DNA from: Gnetum montanum
Lineage: Eukaryota > Streptophyta > Gnetopsida > Gnetales > Gnetaceae
Assembly: GCA_015680685.1 (NCBI GenBank)
Contig: MNCI01014982.1
Location: 21,824 to 85,823, forward strand
Direction of reading: 5' to 3'
DNA length: 64,000 nucleotides
The notes under the pieces were generated by a model. The model was not told the DNA's origin. It ran no database searches and saw only the letters and a program-made list of their open reading frames with translations. Shown in pieces: positions 36,461-46,708 of the stretch. The translations under genes and the position numbers were made by a program. Position 1 is the first letter of the stretch; each line of letters opens with the position of its first letter.

Positions 36461-38350
36461 GCATGTTGGAAGTATTGGAACTTGGCCATACTTACCCCGT
36501 TGGGTCTCACACATTGGGTTATAATAAGCATAGTGGGGCAATTTATACGATGTAGTTCCTGGATAACAAGTTGACCCACTATGATATTTGGGACTGTTAG
36601 ATGGTATGCAAGGATTGGGATGATGCCTTCCATGGTTGTGTTCATTGGGCCATATTGTTGTTGGAGTGTGAGTTGGTGGCCCTGATGAAGTAACATGAGG
36701 TGTTGGGTTCGAAGGTAAGGGTACACCACAGTGTGGGACTTGTGCTGAATTGGAGGATGCAGTGGCCTTGGAATTGTGTTGTGCCTTCTTACGATCATGT
36801 TTAAAGAAGGGACGCTTTGGATGTCGAGGAGGCTTTTCACTGTTATTGGAAGTAGTAGCACAAGTAATGTTCGTGGGTTGTTGCTGTGGCGTAGACACCT
36901 TAGGAAAAATTGATGGCAATGTGGAAGGAGGGAAAGGATGAGAATGTTGAAAATTAGGAGGAGTATAGGGTACACAAGGTGGTGGTTGTGTTGGAGGCAT
37001 GGGCTGATAGTATTGAGGAGAATGGTACTGTGGTGAGATAGAGTATGTTGGCCCAGTTGGAGAAACAGGATGTTGAACTATATAAGTGTTTGGGTTCAGA
37101 TGATAAGAAGGGTGTCTCCAGTTTAGGGGTGGTCTCCCCCATGACTGGGATTGTTACCATTGTGATCGAACATAGTATCTCTGTACGAACTCTGGATGTA
37201 ACGTGTTTCCCCAATACTCATATAAATGACCCTTGGGGTGATCATACAAACAAATGTTGCATTCATATGTATGATCAGTAGTCAAGCTCTTATTGTCCTT
37301 ATCCCTTCTTTCCGATTGTCTAATGTTTTGTCCTACTTCTCGAGTTGTTAAAACTCTATCTCCAATGATATCGATAAATTCTCCACAATTTTGATACGTT
37401 CATTCCAACATCTTATTAATCTTTGCCTCAACTTCTTCTAATGTTTGTTGTATTGGCAAAGATGATGTTTCCACCTTGAGATTGGTTGATTTCTCCTTTT
37501 TATGATTATGGACCTTTGTTAAGTTGAGATTTTGGTCTTGTTGATGTTTTTCAACACTCTCCCATCTAGCCAATTCTCCTTGTTCTTTTGCTACCCACTT
37601 AATAAGCTCTTGGACTTGATGGGTTCGTAGTTCGTATAGTTGACCTTGGGCATACATCCCTAAGGTCTCTCTGGTTGCGTCACGAAGCTCATCAATAATA
37701 TGGTATGTTAGCCTTTCCTTGGAAAACCCATGTCTTGGATAGTTGTTTAATAGTGCATAATATCTTTCTAAGGCCATGTCCAAGGGTTCATGTTTTGCTT
37801 GTTTCCACTCTTGGATTTGTTTCCTCAAGGTTGACACTCTCGCATAGGTTTGATATTTTTCGTTAAAGACTTCTACCATTGTTGACCAATGTCGTATTGA
37901 ATTTGGTTTTAACGATGTATACCATACTTTTGCTTGGCCAATGAGTGTCACAGGAAAGAGCTTAAGTTTTTTCCACCCGTTATCAATGTTATTGCATGTG
38001 TAGGAATCGTAGAAGGCTTGTAAATGTTGATGCGGATCTAAGTCATAGCCTCCTGAAAATTTAGGAAAGTTGTTTAAATCGAGCCTGGGTAGACGGCTCT
38101 CTTTACGATGCCTATGTGAGATTCGAACAGTCTCTTCTATTTGCGTTAAGCTTGTAGTGGCCAGTAGGGGTTCATCGTCATCCTCTAAGTTATGCTTTCG
38201 TGCGTTGGGATGACGTTTCTTTCGTTCATGTTTATATGAAACCCCCACTTCGGGTTGTGTACTCCAATCCTCATCGTCATATAGTTTATTGGTTCTCTAA
38301 TGAACTTCCTCACTAAGCGTGGCATTATCTTAATCTTATAGGAGAGGCAT
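36450..38350 (-). pseudogene. gag of element B
   Basis: The ATG is at 38350 (MPLL, then a stop). A 282-codon open frame follows at 38248..37400, the best-preserved gag in the window. It contains RLPRLDLNNFPKFSGGYD (residues about 54..71), the core LQAFYDSYTCNNIDNGWKKL, GQAKVWYTSLKPNSIRHWS, EVFNEKYQTYARVSTLRKQIQ, PLDMALERYYALLNNYPRHGFS, and a C-terminal coiled region ending EEVEAKINKMLE. Downstream are a zinc-knuckle-like CNICLYDHPKGH (37222..37261) and a proline-rich region up to the N gap. It packages element RNA. Stops at the start and after 37400 make it non-functional as one protein. Confidence 0.8.
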
Positions 38351-38472
38351 GATTGTGAAGTTGTGTGTGAATTTATATGTGACATTTAATAATTTTTTTT
38401 TCTAAAAGATATATTGTTAAGTCCGTTATAGCGACCTTGTATGATATAACTAATCTAGATAACTAGCACCAT

Positions 38473-38490
38473 CCCTGGCAACAGCGCCAA
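38473..38490 (-). promoter_or_regulatory. primer binding site of element B
   Basis: TTGGCGCTGTTGCCAGGG on the minus strand, the best-preserved copy in the window. It fits the tRNA-Asp-type site of plant Athila elements with one mismatch in the core. Confidence 0.85.
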
Positions 38491-39336
38491 TGATGAGTGG
38501 CGAGGTACCCCTACACTCAACCATACGAATACAAGCATTACATGCACAATCTGATCAAACTCCATAGATGAACTAGTTGTGGCATCTAAACAGTTAGCCT
38601 TAGGTCGCAATTCGCTGTCTTCCCACCTGGACTAGTATTATCTTTGTCAAGTATGGTTTAGTCCAAAATGAGGTGTATGATGGGTTTCTAATCTAATGCT
38701 ACTCCTGAAGGCAATGGAAAGTAATATTATCTAAGCTAAGAGAGAAAGGGTAAGAGAATCTAACTAGCCTAAGTGCGATGAGCATCTGTTCCTTGATTAT
38801 CCATACACATCTTGGACTTCGTGCATGACTACCATTGGGATTACCAAGCGCAGATCCTAGGTACGCCACTGGGTTACCAAGTAGTCACACTTAAATGCTT
38901 GTAATCAAGTCGTACTCATCTCATGTTTTAACATGAGATAAGGGAGAGAGAGATTAACTAGGAAAGCAGTAAATAACAATTAAATAATTAATTAAACTAA
39001 GTGAATGTTGTAATGATGAAGTAATCTCGATCTTTATTTTCGGTCATGTGCGTGTCCAAGTATGTCACACTCAAATAAAGGATGTCGTACAATTACAATC
39101 ACCACACTGCGGGCATACACTGGAAAATAATTCTATCTCTAGAGGGATAAAACTGCCAGAGTTTCGCTATGGGACTAAATCTAGATGCCTAAAACTGGGA
39201 AAGTTGCCTCTTATTTATAGAAATTGCGATGGACCGTGATATCACGATTAGTTTGCGATATCACAGCCGCTGTGATATCGCGGCCACTGCAACAACAAGG
39301 TTGTGATATCACAGCCAGCAAATTCATGACTCATCA
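38491..39336 (-). repeat. element B 5' LTR (right copy)
   Basis: 846 bp, ends TGATGAG and CTCATCA. Its palindrome region (about 39230..39320) is about 40 bases shorter than in the left copy. TATA box TATAAATA on the minus strand at about 39212..39220. Confidence 0.85.
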
Positions 39337-39381
39337 ACAACTTATACCCTCTATTCATAATCATATGAAAACCTCATCATG

Positions 39382-40095
39382 CAAGATTTCGATGCAATAT
39401 TCTATAGTTATTCTAACCTATACACAAAAGATTTCCTATATCCCCAATCACATCACATTATTGGAAAAACTCATAATGAAAGATTACGATACAATATTCT
39501 AGAGCTATTCTAACTAGCACACAAAAGATGTTAACATAACATTAGACAACTATTGTGACATTCATAATTCAAGTATGCTTTGACAATTTTTAGTGTGTTT
39601 TTTTGAATTTACCTCATTGAAAATATTAGAGAATTGGATGTTTTTTTTGCAATTTTTTGAACAATGTACAATTTCTAATTTTTCAATTTTTTTTTACCAA
39701 TTTTCCCCACCTACAAGTGTAGGTAGGAAATAAACCCACAAGAATTTGATGCAATATTCTATAGTTGTTTTAACATGCACACACAAGACCTTCTTTCATC
39801 CTCAATCACATCACACCATCAAAAAAGCTCATCATGCAAGATTTCGATGTAATCTTCTATAGCTATTCTAATCTGCACACAAAAGATCTTAACACAACAT
39901 TAGATTACTACTATGACATGCATAATTCAAGTATGCTTTAACAATTTTAAATATTTTTTTAATTCAGCTAACTAGAAATTTTGTTGGAGAATTAAATCTC
40001 TTTCAAAATTTTTGAATAATGTACAATTTCTAACTTTTCAATTTTTTGTTTACCAATTTGCCCTAGCTAGAGATGCATGTAGGAAATGAACCCAT
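39382..40095. repeat. 359-bp direct tandem duplication with an internal 97-bp half repeat
   Basis: Unit 1 (about 39382..39740) and unit 2 (about 39741..40095) share, in order, GATGCAATATTCTATAG, CCTCAATCACATCACA-like, AATTCAAGTATGCTTT, and TTTTTCAATTTTTT..TACCAATTT, ending GTAGGAAAT.AACCCA. Inside each unit the block AAGATT.CGAT.CAAT.TTCTA occurs twice (39382 and 39478; 39741 and 39838). It is not coding. Origin unknown. Confidence 0.75.
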
Positions 40096-40665
40096 AACCT
40101 CCTCACCCAAAGGTGTATCTTGACCATGTGCTACACCCTTGAGTATGTCAAATGATAATGTTGTTGAAGAATTAGGGAATTTCGAACTTTGAAAATGTTA
40201 CTACACCATCTATTATAGCTTTAAATTCTTTTTATATATTTGTTTCCAATTTAGTTGATTGAAAATGTTGTTGAAGACAAAATGCAATTGTTACACTTGT
40301 TTGTAATGCATTATTTATTGATGGTAAGGGGTTTATTTCTTAAACTGTAAGACCTTGTTCTAGCTTAGGCACAACCATTTGAAAAGAGATTAGCCTTTTG
40401 CATATCTACTGACCCTCTCAAGACCCACCTTAATGGGATGAGCATTGAGCCTATGAGTGATGATCCTATTATCATATGCCATTTTTCTTGAAATTGTTGA
40501 ATAGTAAGTATTCAAAAGATCATCATCTTGATGTCTGTATTATTAAGATGTCTTATCCTATTCTAAAGAGTACATTTTTACTATACTATGCCCTTTTAAA
40601 TAGCATGTGTCTTTAGCATACCTTTGGAATGTAACCTATTAGTTATAGAACAAAATCCCTACACT
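40096..40665. other. unassigned AT-rich sequence
   Basis: I see no gene or element end here. Confidence 0.4.
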
Positions 40666-40668
40666 CTC

Positions 40669-41690
40669 ACGCAGACGTATTCAAACGATAATAACAATTA
40701 TTTACGTGTAGTGGGCCTTAATTGTCAACTTTTTGTCATTGTCATCATATACGTGTCCACTAGTGAAATGCAACATAGATACCAATAACAACTCTTCATT
40801 TTATTCTAAAACATTGTTAAAATGATTTGCTATTCAAATTGCATAGAGATTTCTAAAATATCTTAAGAATAACAAATTTATTCATAAATGTCAATACAAA
40901 TATCTTAAGTACAACTAAAGTCAGTTTGGTGTCCTTATCACATTCTAAAAAACCATGATGTTTCCAAATGCATTTATGAACGTGTCCCAATGTCCCCGCA
41001 TCCTAACATTGTAAAGGCGAGTGAAATATGATGTCCATCATCATTGATTACAATGTAGTTGGGCGGCGGTGCTGTTGCATTTTGCGTAAATAAGAAAAAT
41101 ACAAACACGACGTAAACAAAGAAACCTGATTTAAGTTTAAAGTAACGTATGCGCATGCAGCCTTCACGATATTATTTTATTTTAATGATATACAAGACAT
41201 ACCTAACACGGATGATATGGGACGAACGAAAGAATTCCACAGGAGCGTCCCTGGCAGTCAATCTTTACCTTCGACTTACTCAAAACTGTCTCCTTCTCTC
41301 ACGCAAAAGTTTTCCAAGCATGATAACAATTATTGTTAACAATCATTTCATGTGCGTTGGGCCCTCGTCCGTCAGCCCTGTCATTGTCATGGTACATGTG
41401 TCCACAATCATGGATTACCTGTTGCGGGTAGTTGTGCGGCCATGCTGTAGCGCTTTGCGTAAATTGAAAAAAAATGCAAACACCACGTACACAAAAACCC
41501 GATTTAATTTTAAAGTAATGCGTACGCATGCAGCCTCGGTAATCATATTTTATTTCAACCGCAAACAAAATATTAGTATTATGGATGAGATCTGAGGAAA
41601 CAATGTGGTGGTCGAAGTGGACAGGAGCATCAGTTTCGGTGAATTTTAGCTTCGCCTTACCCAAAACTTTCTTTCTCTGCTGCCCTAATT
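40669..41690. repeat. diverged direct duplication upstream of the methyltransferase gene
   Basis: Copy 1 (about 40669..41296, with extra AT-rich sequence at about 40790..40975) and copy 2 (about 41297..41690) share many blocks in the same order. Examples are TCTCACGCA, GATAACAATTATT, GTGTCCAC, GATTAC, TTTGCGTAAAT, CGATTTAA-like, TTTAAAGTAA.G, CGCATGCAGCC and a final CTTA.(T/C)CAAAACT. They are clearly related but diverged. The higher GC and position directly upstream of the gene suggest a duplicated promoter-proximal region or an old gene fragment. Confidence 0.7.
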
Positions 41691-41992
41691 TCTGTGCTGT
41701 CGAGGCATCTTTAAAATGCAAAGCACCAAGCTAAATGATAGGGCCATGCATCATTACTACGCAGTCATTGGCCTTTTACAAATTTGGGTAGTTTTGTTTT
41801 TGTAACGACGAGTATGTTCCGCTACTTACAGTGATGACCAAGAAACTGGAAATCGAGTTTGGTGGGATAAAATAGTAGTAACAACTGACGACGTTGGCAA
41901 GGACTGCACTTTAACGAAAAGTGGAGGATGTGGTGTCCCTGATGAGACGGACGCCGACGAAGGAAAGTAGGACCAGCTACTGCCGTGGTAGG

Positions 41993-42052
41993 CCACGTCT
42001 TATTTATACACACACACACTGTCTCTCTCTGGTCTCTATCTTTTTATCTGTA
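41993..42052 (+). promoter_or_regulatory. putative core promoter of the methyltransferase gene
   Basis: TATTTATA lies at 42001..42008, just after a CCACGTC (ACGT core, about 41993..41999). It is followed by (CA)n and (CT)n at 42009..42030, a pyrimidine-rich pattern common at plant transcription starts. Transcription would then begin about 42030..42040, leaving a 5' leader of about 165 bases. Confidence 0.45.
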
Positions 42053-42142
42053 ATGGCGCAGCAGCTTCCAGTGCCATGTGGAGGAAGACTGGAATATTTC
42101 AGGTTCGCGAAAACCAAGGCTGTGACAGGCCCCAGAAGTTGA
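42053..42142 (+). CDS. upstream ORF in the methyltransferase leader (29 codons)
   Basis: ATG at 42053, TGA at 42140..42142. The peptide begins MAQQLPVPCGG. It is in the same frame as the main ORF, but three stops lie between them, so it is not an N-terminal extension. Like the main ORF it starts M-A-Q. If the predicted start site is right it would be translated first and might lower expression of the main ORF. No homologue was recognised. Confidence 0.3.
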   Translation: MAQQLPVPCGGRLEYFRFAKTKAVTGPRS

Positions 42143-42199
42143 AGGTGATACAGATAATATCGGCGGTGCATTACGGAGCAAGAGCAAGGCGGCGTCGGC

Positions 42200-42659
42200 A
42201 TGGCACAAAAATGGGGAACCAGGTGTATTGCTGTGTGCCGAAGCTGGACATTTACGGTAATTGTCGCAGCGCTTTTGATTATGGACTCCGCATTGCATCT
42301 CCAGCATATGGCTACACATCACAGCAAAAGCTTTAGCAGCAGCAACATTTTTGCTGTGGAACAAAATAACAACCAAAATGCAGAGCCGCCGCAGTGTCAG
42401 ACAAGGGAAGGGCACAGAGTGTTCACATCGGATTTTAATTCAGGCGAAAGTCCAAGGACGAGGCGGTGGATAATTGAGGCGGCGCCGTGCAAAGTGAGGG
42501 GTGAAGCCATCGAAATGATCGACGACGCACATGATTTCAGACGCGGCTACGCGCTCAATCTCACGGACGATGTGGAGGACCGCACGCACCTGCTGCCATG
42601 GCTGCTGCCTGCCAGGATGATCATGATGATGAGGAGGAGGACGACGATAAGATCACATG

Positions 42660-42692
<33 letters not shown>

Positions 42693-43204
42693 GACGGGTG
42701 GTTCTGTTGGACCTGGGCACTAACCGTCTGCGGTCGAGCGTGGCGTGGTTCATGCGCATGTATCCGCTGCGCTTCACCGAGATCCACGCCTTCGAGGCCG
42801 AGCCGCGGCTTGTGCGCCACCTCAACCGCTCCCTCGCCACGTGGCCCTCCACGTGGCCCGCGCTGCACGTGCACGGCGTCCGCGTGTCCCACCGCGACGA
42901 CGTGGCCTCCAACTCCGTGGACATCAGCGGCGTCATGAAGCGGCAGCTGCGGCTGCGCCCCCACGACACGGTGATCGTGAAAATGGACGTCGAAGGCGCG
43001 GAATGGAATATTCTGCGTGCGTGGCTCAACGACGATGGCATTCGCGCCATCGTGGATGAGCTGTTCGTTGAGATCCACTACAGCGGCAGCCCTTTCATGA
43101 CCAAATTCGGTTGGGACGCTTTCGCTCCCCGGACTCGAACCGACGCTGCTGTTCTCCTCGCCGACCTTCGCTGGCGCGGATTCTACGCCCACTTCTGGCC
43201 TTGA
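42200..43204 (+). CDS. FkbM-type SAM-dependent methyltransferase, probable membrane-anchored
   Basis: 334 codons, one exon, start at 42200 and stop TGA at 43202. Residues about 16..34 (SWTFTVIVAALLIMDSALHL) form one hydrophobic segment preceded by R/K, as in a type II signal anchor for the Golgi or ER. A conserved plant region follows (RWIIEAAPCKVRGEAIEMIDDAH, 89..111; GYALNLTDDVEDRTHLLPWLLP, 116..137). The methyltransferase fold starts at VVLLDLG (167..173). The SAM motif, usually D-x-G-x-x-x-G, reads DLGTNRLRSS, so the second Gly is missing. Then come FTEIHAFEAEP (192..202, acidic residue for ribose binding), DTVIVKMDVEGAEWNIL (256..272, the FkbM KIDVEG-E signature) and VDELFVEIHY (285..294). 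Residues 155..165 are (GH)n from a GGGCAT repeat. GC is far higher than in the surroundings. The substrate is unknown, and I cannot tell whether it is catalytically active. Confidence 0.85.
42662..42691 (+). repeat. GGGCAT hexanucleotide repeat, five units, inside the methyltransferase ORF
   Basis: Five perfect tandem units encode alternating Gly and His just before the first strand of the methyltransferase fold. As a multiple of three it can change length without breaking the frame. Confidence 0.9.
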
Positions 43205-43400
43205 AACTCTACTCCAATTCGAACCCCATCCCTATCCCTCCGCCTTTCTTTTTTATTTTTCAGTTTCGTTCTTGTTGCTATATACCTTTGAAAATAATAT
43301 GTATATATTACCGTTCAAACTTGAAATTCTAAATGTCTTCGGCCTTCGCACGCCTTTATTACAAAAAATAAATAACGATTATTGAAGAACGCACCGTCCC
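43205..43400 (+). terminator. 3' flank and possible poly(A) region of the methyltransferase gene
   Basis: After the stop there is a T-rich tract (43248..43265) and then AATAAT near 43292 and AATAAATAA near 43366, either of which could serve as a plant near-upstream poly(A) element. The cleavage site cannot be placed from the sequence. Confidence 0.35.
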
Positions 43401-45083
43401 CAGCGTTGGTGGAGGGATATTTTTTTAACCAAACCAATGCTTCTTCGTTTCAGTTAAATCGACGAAATTTATTTAATTATTTTTCCTCCAAAGCGAACCC
43501 TGTATTCGCTTCTTCGGCTCTTCCAATGGTCTACGATAGATACGTAATGAACTTTCAATGCGGAATTGGACAAAATTTCAAAACATTGACGCTGACAATG
43601 ATAAAGACGCAAGGAATCACGTACCTCTGCAATTGCAAATGATATTTATGTTTTGCATAACCCGTCAAAATGTACTCGAAAACTTGGAATTCAACCGACG
43701 CATGCCATTCGTCCACTGCGAGGGGACAGCAGGATTTTTTCACTTATGGATGGTTCTAAACCATATAATTCTGCTATATTGCAGCGGGTATCTATTATGG
43801 CATATTTTCTAGGGACGTGGATCATGGGGACGTATAGCGTGTCCTCATGATTAAACTATTTTTATCGAATTTAAAAAACCGATCCTCTTTGAGACTATAT
43901 TTTCTTCGTCATGTTGTTAGAGAGGTTTGTCCGGATATTATATTTCTACCGGCAGTAAAAATTTAAGGTTTTGTTCTTTAGTTAGCTTCTTCCTGCATTA
44001 CGCCAAGGTTTCTTTATTTTGCTTCAAATCATAAATAGGATCATGGTGGTTGCATTATTCTGTTACACCTCAAGTGGTCTACTTAGGCTATCGATTATTG
44101 CTTCCTTGAAAGATAATTAACTAGTTCTTTATCCAAGTAATGTGAAGCTGTAAGGTATGGTTTTGGAACACATCTTGCATGAATTGCTAAAATTTCCTTT
44201 TATTATGATAAGAGATTTCAATTTCATTTTCTCTAATTCAAACCTAAAGGGTTTCTTCTAAAGAGAAGGAGAAAACTCTTTAAAGACAAAAGAACGTGTC
44301 AATGAAAAATAATGAACAAAACAAATAGCAATATAGTTGAAAGCTTCCTGTCATTGAGTCTTCAAAGTAAAAAGAAATCAATAGCGTAGAAAATAAATTA
44401 ATTGGTTAGCCTTTACTAGGAGCTTTTTTGCTTGAAGCTATAGCTGAAAAGCGACATCTTTGAGAATATGATATTTAAATCTTGAAGAGAGGTCATAGTT
44501 ATTGTTACATCCCTTTCAAATACATTAGGTATGGTGGTACGATTATGTTTAGATTGCGATACCAAAACAACTATTTGGTATACATTTATGATTTATGTGT
44601 AATTTCGATATTTATGCATTTAAGTTGTAGTGCTATGTTGTGTGATGTTTGAATGTGATTTTAGCATGTGAATGTACAGAGCATTGGATATGGATCTCAT
44701 ATGTTCAAATGGATTTTGATTTGTAGTCTTGGTGTGTTTGTTATGCATGATTAAAATGTAGGGCATTAGTACAGAGGAAAAGAAAAAAAAATTTGCTTAT
44801 GAAAAAAGTTATATACTTTTTTAAAAAATTAATTTTAAAAAAGTACAAGTAAAGTGGATTTTGCATCTGATGTGCTTAACCACAATAAAAATTAACTTTT
44901 ATGCATAAAGTATAAGCATTAGTTTTTTTAAAAAATAACTCCATGACACTTCTTTTCTACCATGACCTTTTGCATCTTTACCCATAGAATTTGTCTTTTT
45001 GTTTTCTTTTTTCTATTCATACAAAAAGAAACTAAGCTGAATTTTGTTTTTCCTTGTTCTTCTATTTTTTTCCGTTTTCACTT
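43400..45083. other. intergenic sequence
   Basis: 43400..43860 is somewhat richer in GC and has short overlapping frames in both directions, none with a recognised motif. From 43860 on it is AT-rich with no element end until the LTR at 45084. Confidence 0.4.
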
Positions 45084-45965
45084 TGATAAGGTCAAATTTT
45101 TCATCACTACAATATCGTATCAACAACATTGTTGATATGATATTGTAGCCCATGTTATGTCATTGTTGATGCAATGTCTCAAGATGTATGTAGCCCTATA
45201 AATACAACATTTGGGCGCACAATCCAATAACTTTTCCATTCCATCCTTAGCTAAACTCTTGCAGTTTGTTTTCATAGTTTTAGCGATAGAGTAAATGTTC
45301 ATAGTGTGGTGTTGAGTAGTTGTATGGAATCTTTATTCAAGTGAAGTGTACTTGGGCACAGTTCATGTCTAAAAATAAAGATTGAGATTACTTTTCATCA
45401 TTACAGCATCCACTTAGTTTTAGTATTTTACTTAGCATAGTTTTTAGTGCTTTCTTAGTTTAATCATTTACATTTCCAAGCACTTTATTTTACATGTCAT
45501 TAGTAAAGCAAAATGTGCATGAATAGTTTTGAGTGCTAAGTGTAATCATTTAGTAACCCAGTAGTGGTTTCACTTGATTCACTCAGTAGTGAGCTCACTT
45601 GGTAATCCTAGTAACAGTAACATGAGCCCAAGACGTGTATGGTAAGCTAGGACCATATGCTGATCGCTATAGGCTAGAGTAGATTTACATTACTATTATC
45701 ACTTAAATTTAGATTGTTATTCTCCACTTTCATTATGTTGGTAACCAAGAGTAATCAGGTCCTAACAACATCAATTAATCATACACCTCACTAAGAGTTA
45801 AACCATACACTTAAACTTCACTAACCTAAAGTGGGAAGATAATGATCACAAACTTAACTTTAATTACTAGCACAATAACATGGCCCATCCATGAATTACC
45901 ATTTGGTCACACATTGGCACTCATGACTTGTATGGTAGAGTGTTGGGATACTCCACTACTCATCA
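45084..45965 (+). repeat. element H 5' LTR
   Basis: 882 bp, TGATAAGG to CACTACTCATCA. TATA box CTATAAATA at about 45196..45204. Between the LTR start and the TATA box lies a 42-bp near-perfect palindrome (45107..45148). The partner LTR is not in the window. Confidence 0.78.
45107..45148. promoter_or_regulatory. 42-bp near-perfect palindrome in the element H U3
   Basis: The arms are 20 bases each around a two-base centre. Only one position fails to pair perfectly (G opposite T). Each arm carries ATATC or GATAT. It lies about 50 bp upstream of the TATA box. Confidence 0.8.
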
Positions 45966-45984
45966 TTGGTGTTGTTGCCAAGAA
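45966..45984 (+). promoter_or_regulatory. primer binding site of element H
   Basis: TTGGTGTTGTTGCCAAGAA directly after the LTR. It differs from the site in B at a few positions (C to T and similar), consistent with decay. Confidence 0.75.
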
Positions 45985-46108
45985 TGTGTCAATGTGTGCT
46001 AAGTAATTGATTTTACAAAGTTTGTTGTAAGCAAAAATCTAAAGCTAACTTTCATATCTTTAAATCAACTTTAATAACACACACTTAACCAAGCATCATA
46101 ATCACTAC

Positions 46109-46703
46109 ATGGCTTCAACTAAAGACAAACTATCACTTGCCAAAGAGATGAAAAGGGGCAAGATAGAGCAAATGATAAGGAAGATTAGAATATGCTGATG
46201 TAGACGAGAATCTCACATGTGCATAATGATCCTTACTATCCTAATTTTACTTTTATCTTTCACTAAGATGGGCAGTTAAGGTGGAGAGACCTATAGGGCA
46301 ACATTGTTTTGCCTCCAGTGTGTTCAACAATTACAAAGCTTCAAACAGTTTTAAGGGGAATGAATTTGAGCCACATGTAAGAAGGGTACCATGTGACCAA
46401 ACACATGACAAGACCCTACAAACCCACAAAGGCACAAGTGTAGAGAGATGCTGCTATGGAGACCAAACATGTTTAAAATAAAGGAAAACAAATTAACTCT
46501 TTTGTTGTCCTAGAAGAACTTGATAGTAATTTATTTTTAGCACAGAAACTCCACTAGGATCATGAAGTCAATTCCCAAATGCTTATCATTCACTTAGAAG
46601 AACCTGTCAAAATGCAACTACATTCACCCTTAGCAAAGACACCAAGAAGAGAAGCAACAAACTCTAAGTACAAGCATGACTCAAGGCCAAGAGCTTTTAC
46701 TAG
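46109..46703 (+). pseudogene. gag of element H, 5' part, up to the D insertion
   Basis: It starts MASTKDKLSLAKEMKRGKIEQ at 46109. A following segment CCTAATTTTACTTTTATC matches the gag start region of C. A 66-codon open frame at 46281..46481 belongs to the polar N-terminal part. Stops occur both before and after it. The frame is cut by D at 46709. Confidence 0.6.
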
Positions 46704-46708
46704 ATCAT

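Larger units (their letters stand above)
32788..39336 (-). mobile_element. element B: non-autonomous Athila-related LTR element with internally deleted ORF2
   Basis: LTRs are 32788..33673 and 38491..39336. The flanks gcaac (32783..32787) and acaac (39337..39341) form a 5-bp target duplication with one difference. The primer site at 38473..38490 is TTGGCGCTGTTGCCAGGG on the minus strand. The internal region is 4.8 kb: gag, spacer and a short ORF2. There is no pol. A 65-base N gap lies in gag. It is the same family as A, but its LTR palindrome region is more GC-rich. Confidence 0.85.

Noticed and set aside
36311-37000. 229- and 204-codon ORFs crossing the N gap in element B
   Set aside because: They run through undetermined bases. 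The 229-codon frame reflects the proline-rich end of gag, and the other is an overlapping frame.
41593-41721. N-terminal part of the 140-codon antisense ORF as a conserved protein
   Set aside because: The upstream duplicate has a stop in the matching position, so only the shared MR..YFK part is comparable and coding is not supported.
42547-43192. Long minus-strand ORFs (167 and 179 codons) and plus-strand alternative frames over the methyltransferase gene
   Set aside because: They are shadows of the GC-rich real frame. Their proteins are R/P/S-rich without motifs, while the chosen frame has methyltransferase motifs over its whole length.
43382-43850. Overlapping ORFs of 60 to 86 codons downstream of the methyltransferase gene
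   Set aside because: Several frames on both strands overlap with no motif, and codon use is not distinct. Treated as flank.
45084-45965. Reading the LTR at 45084 as one end of a minus-strand element like the others
   Set aside because: The TATA box, the primer site after 45965 and the gag start at 46109 all point to the plus strand.
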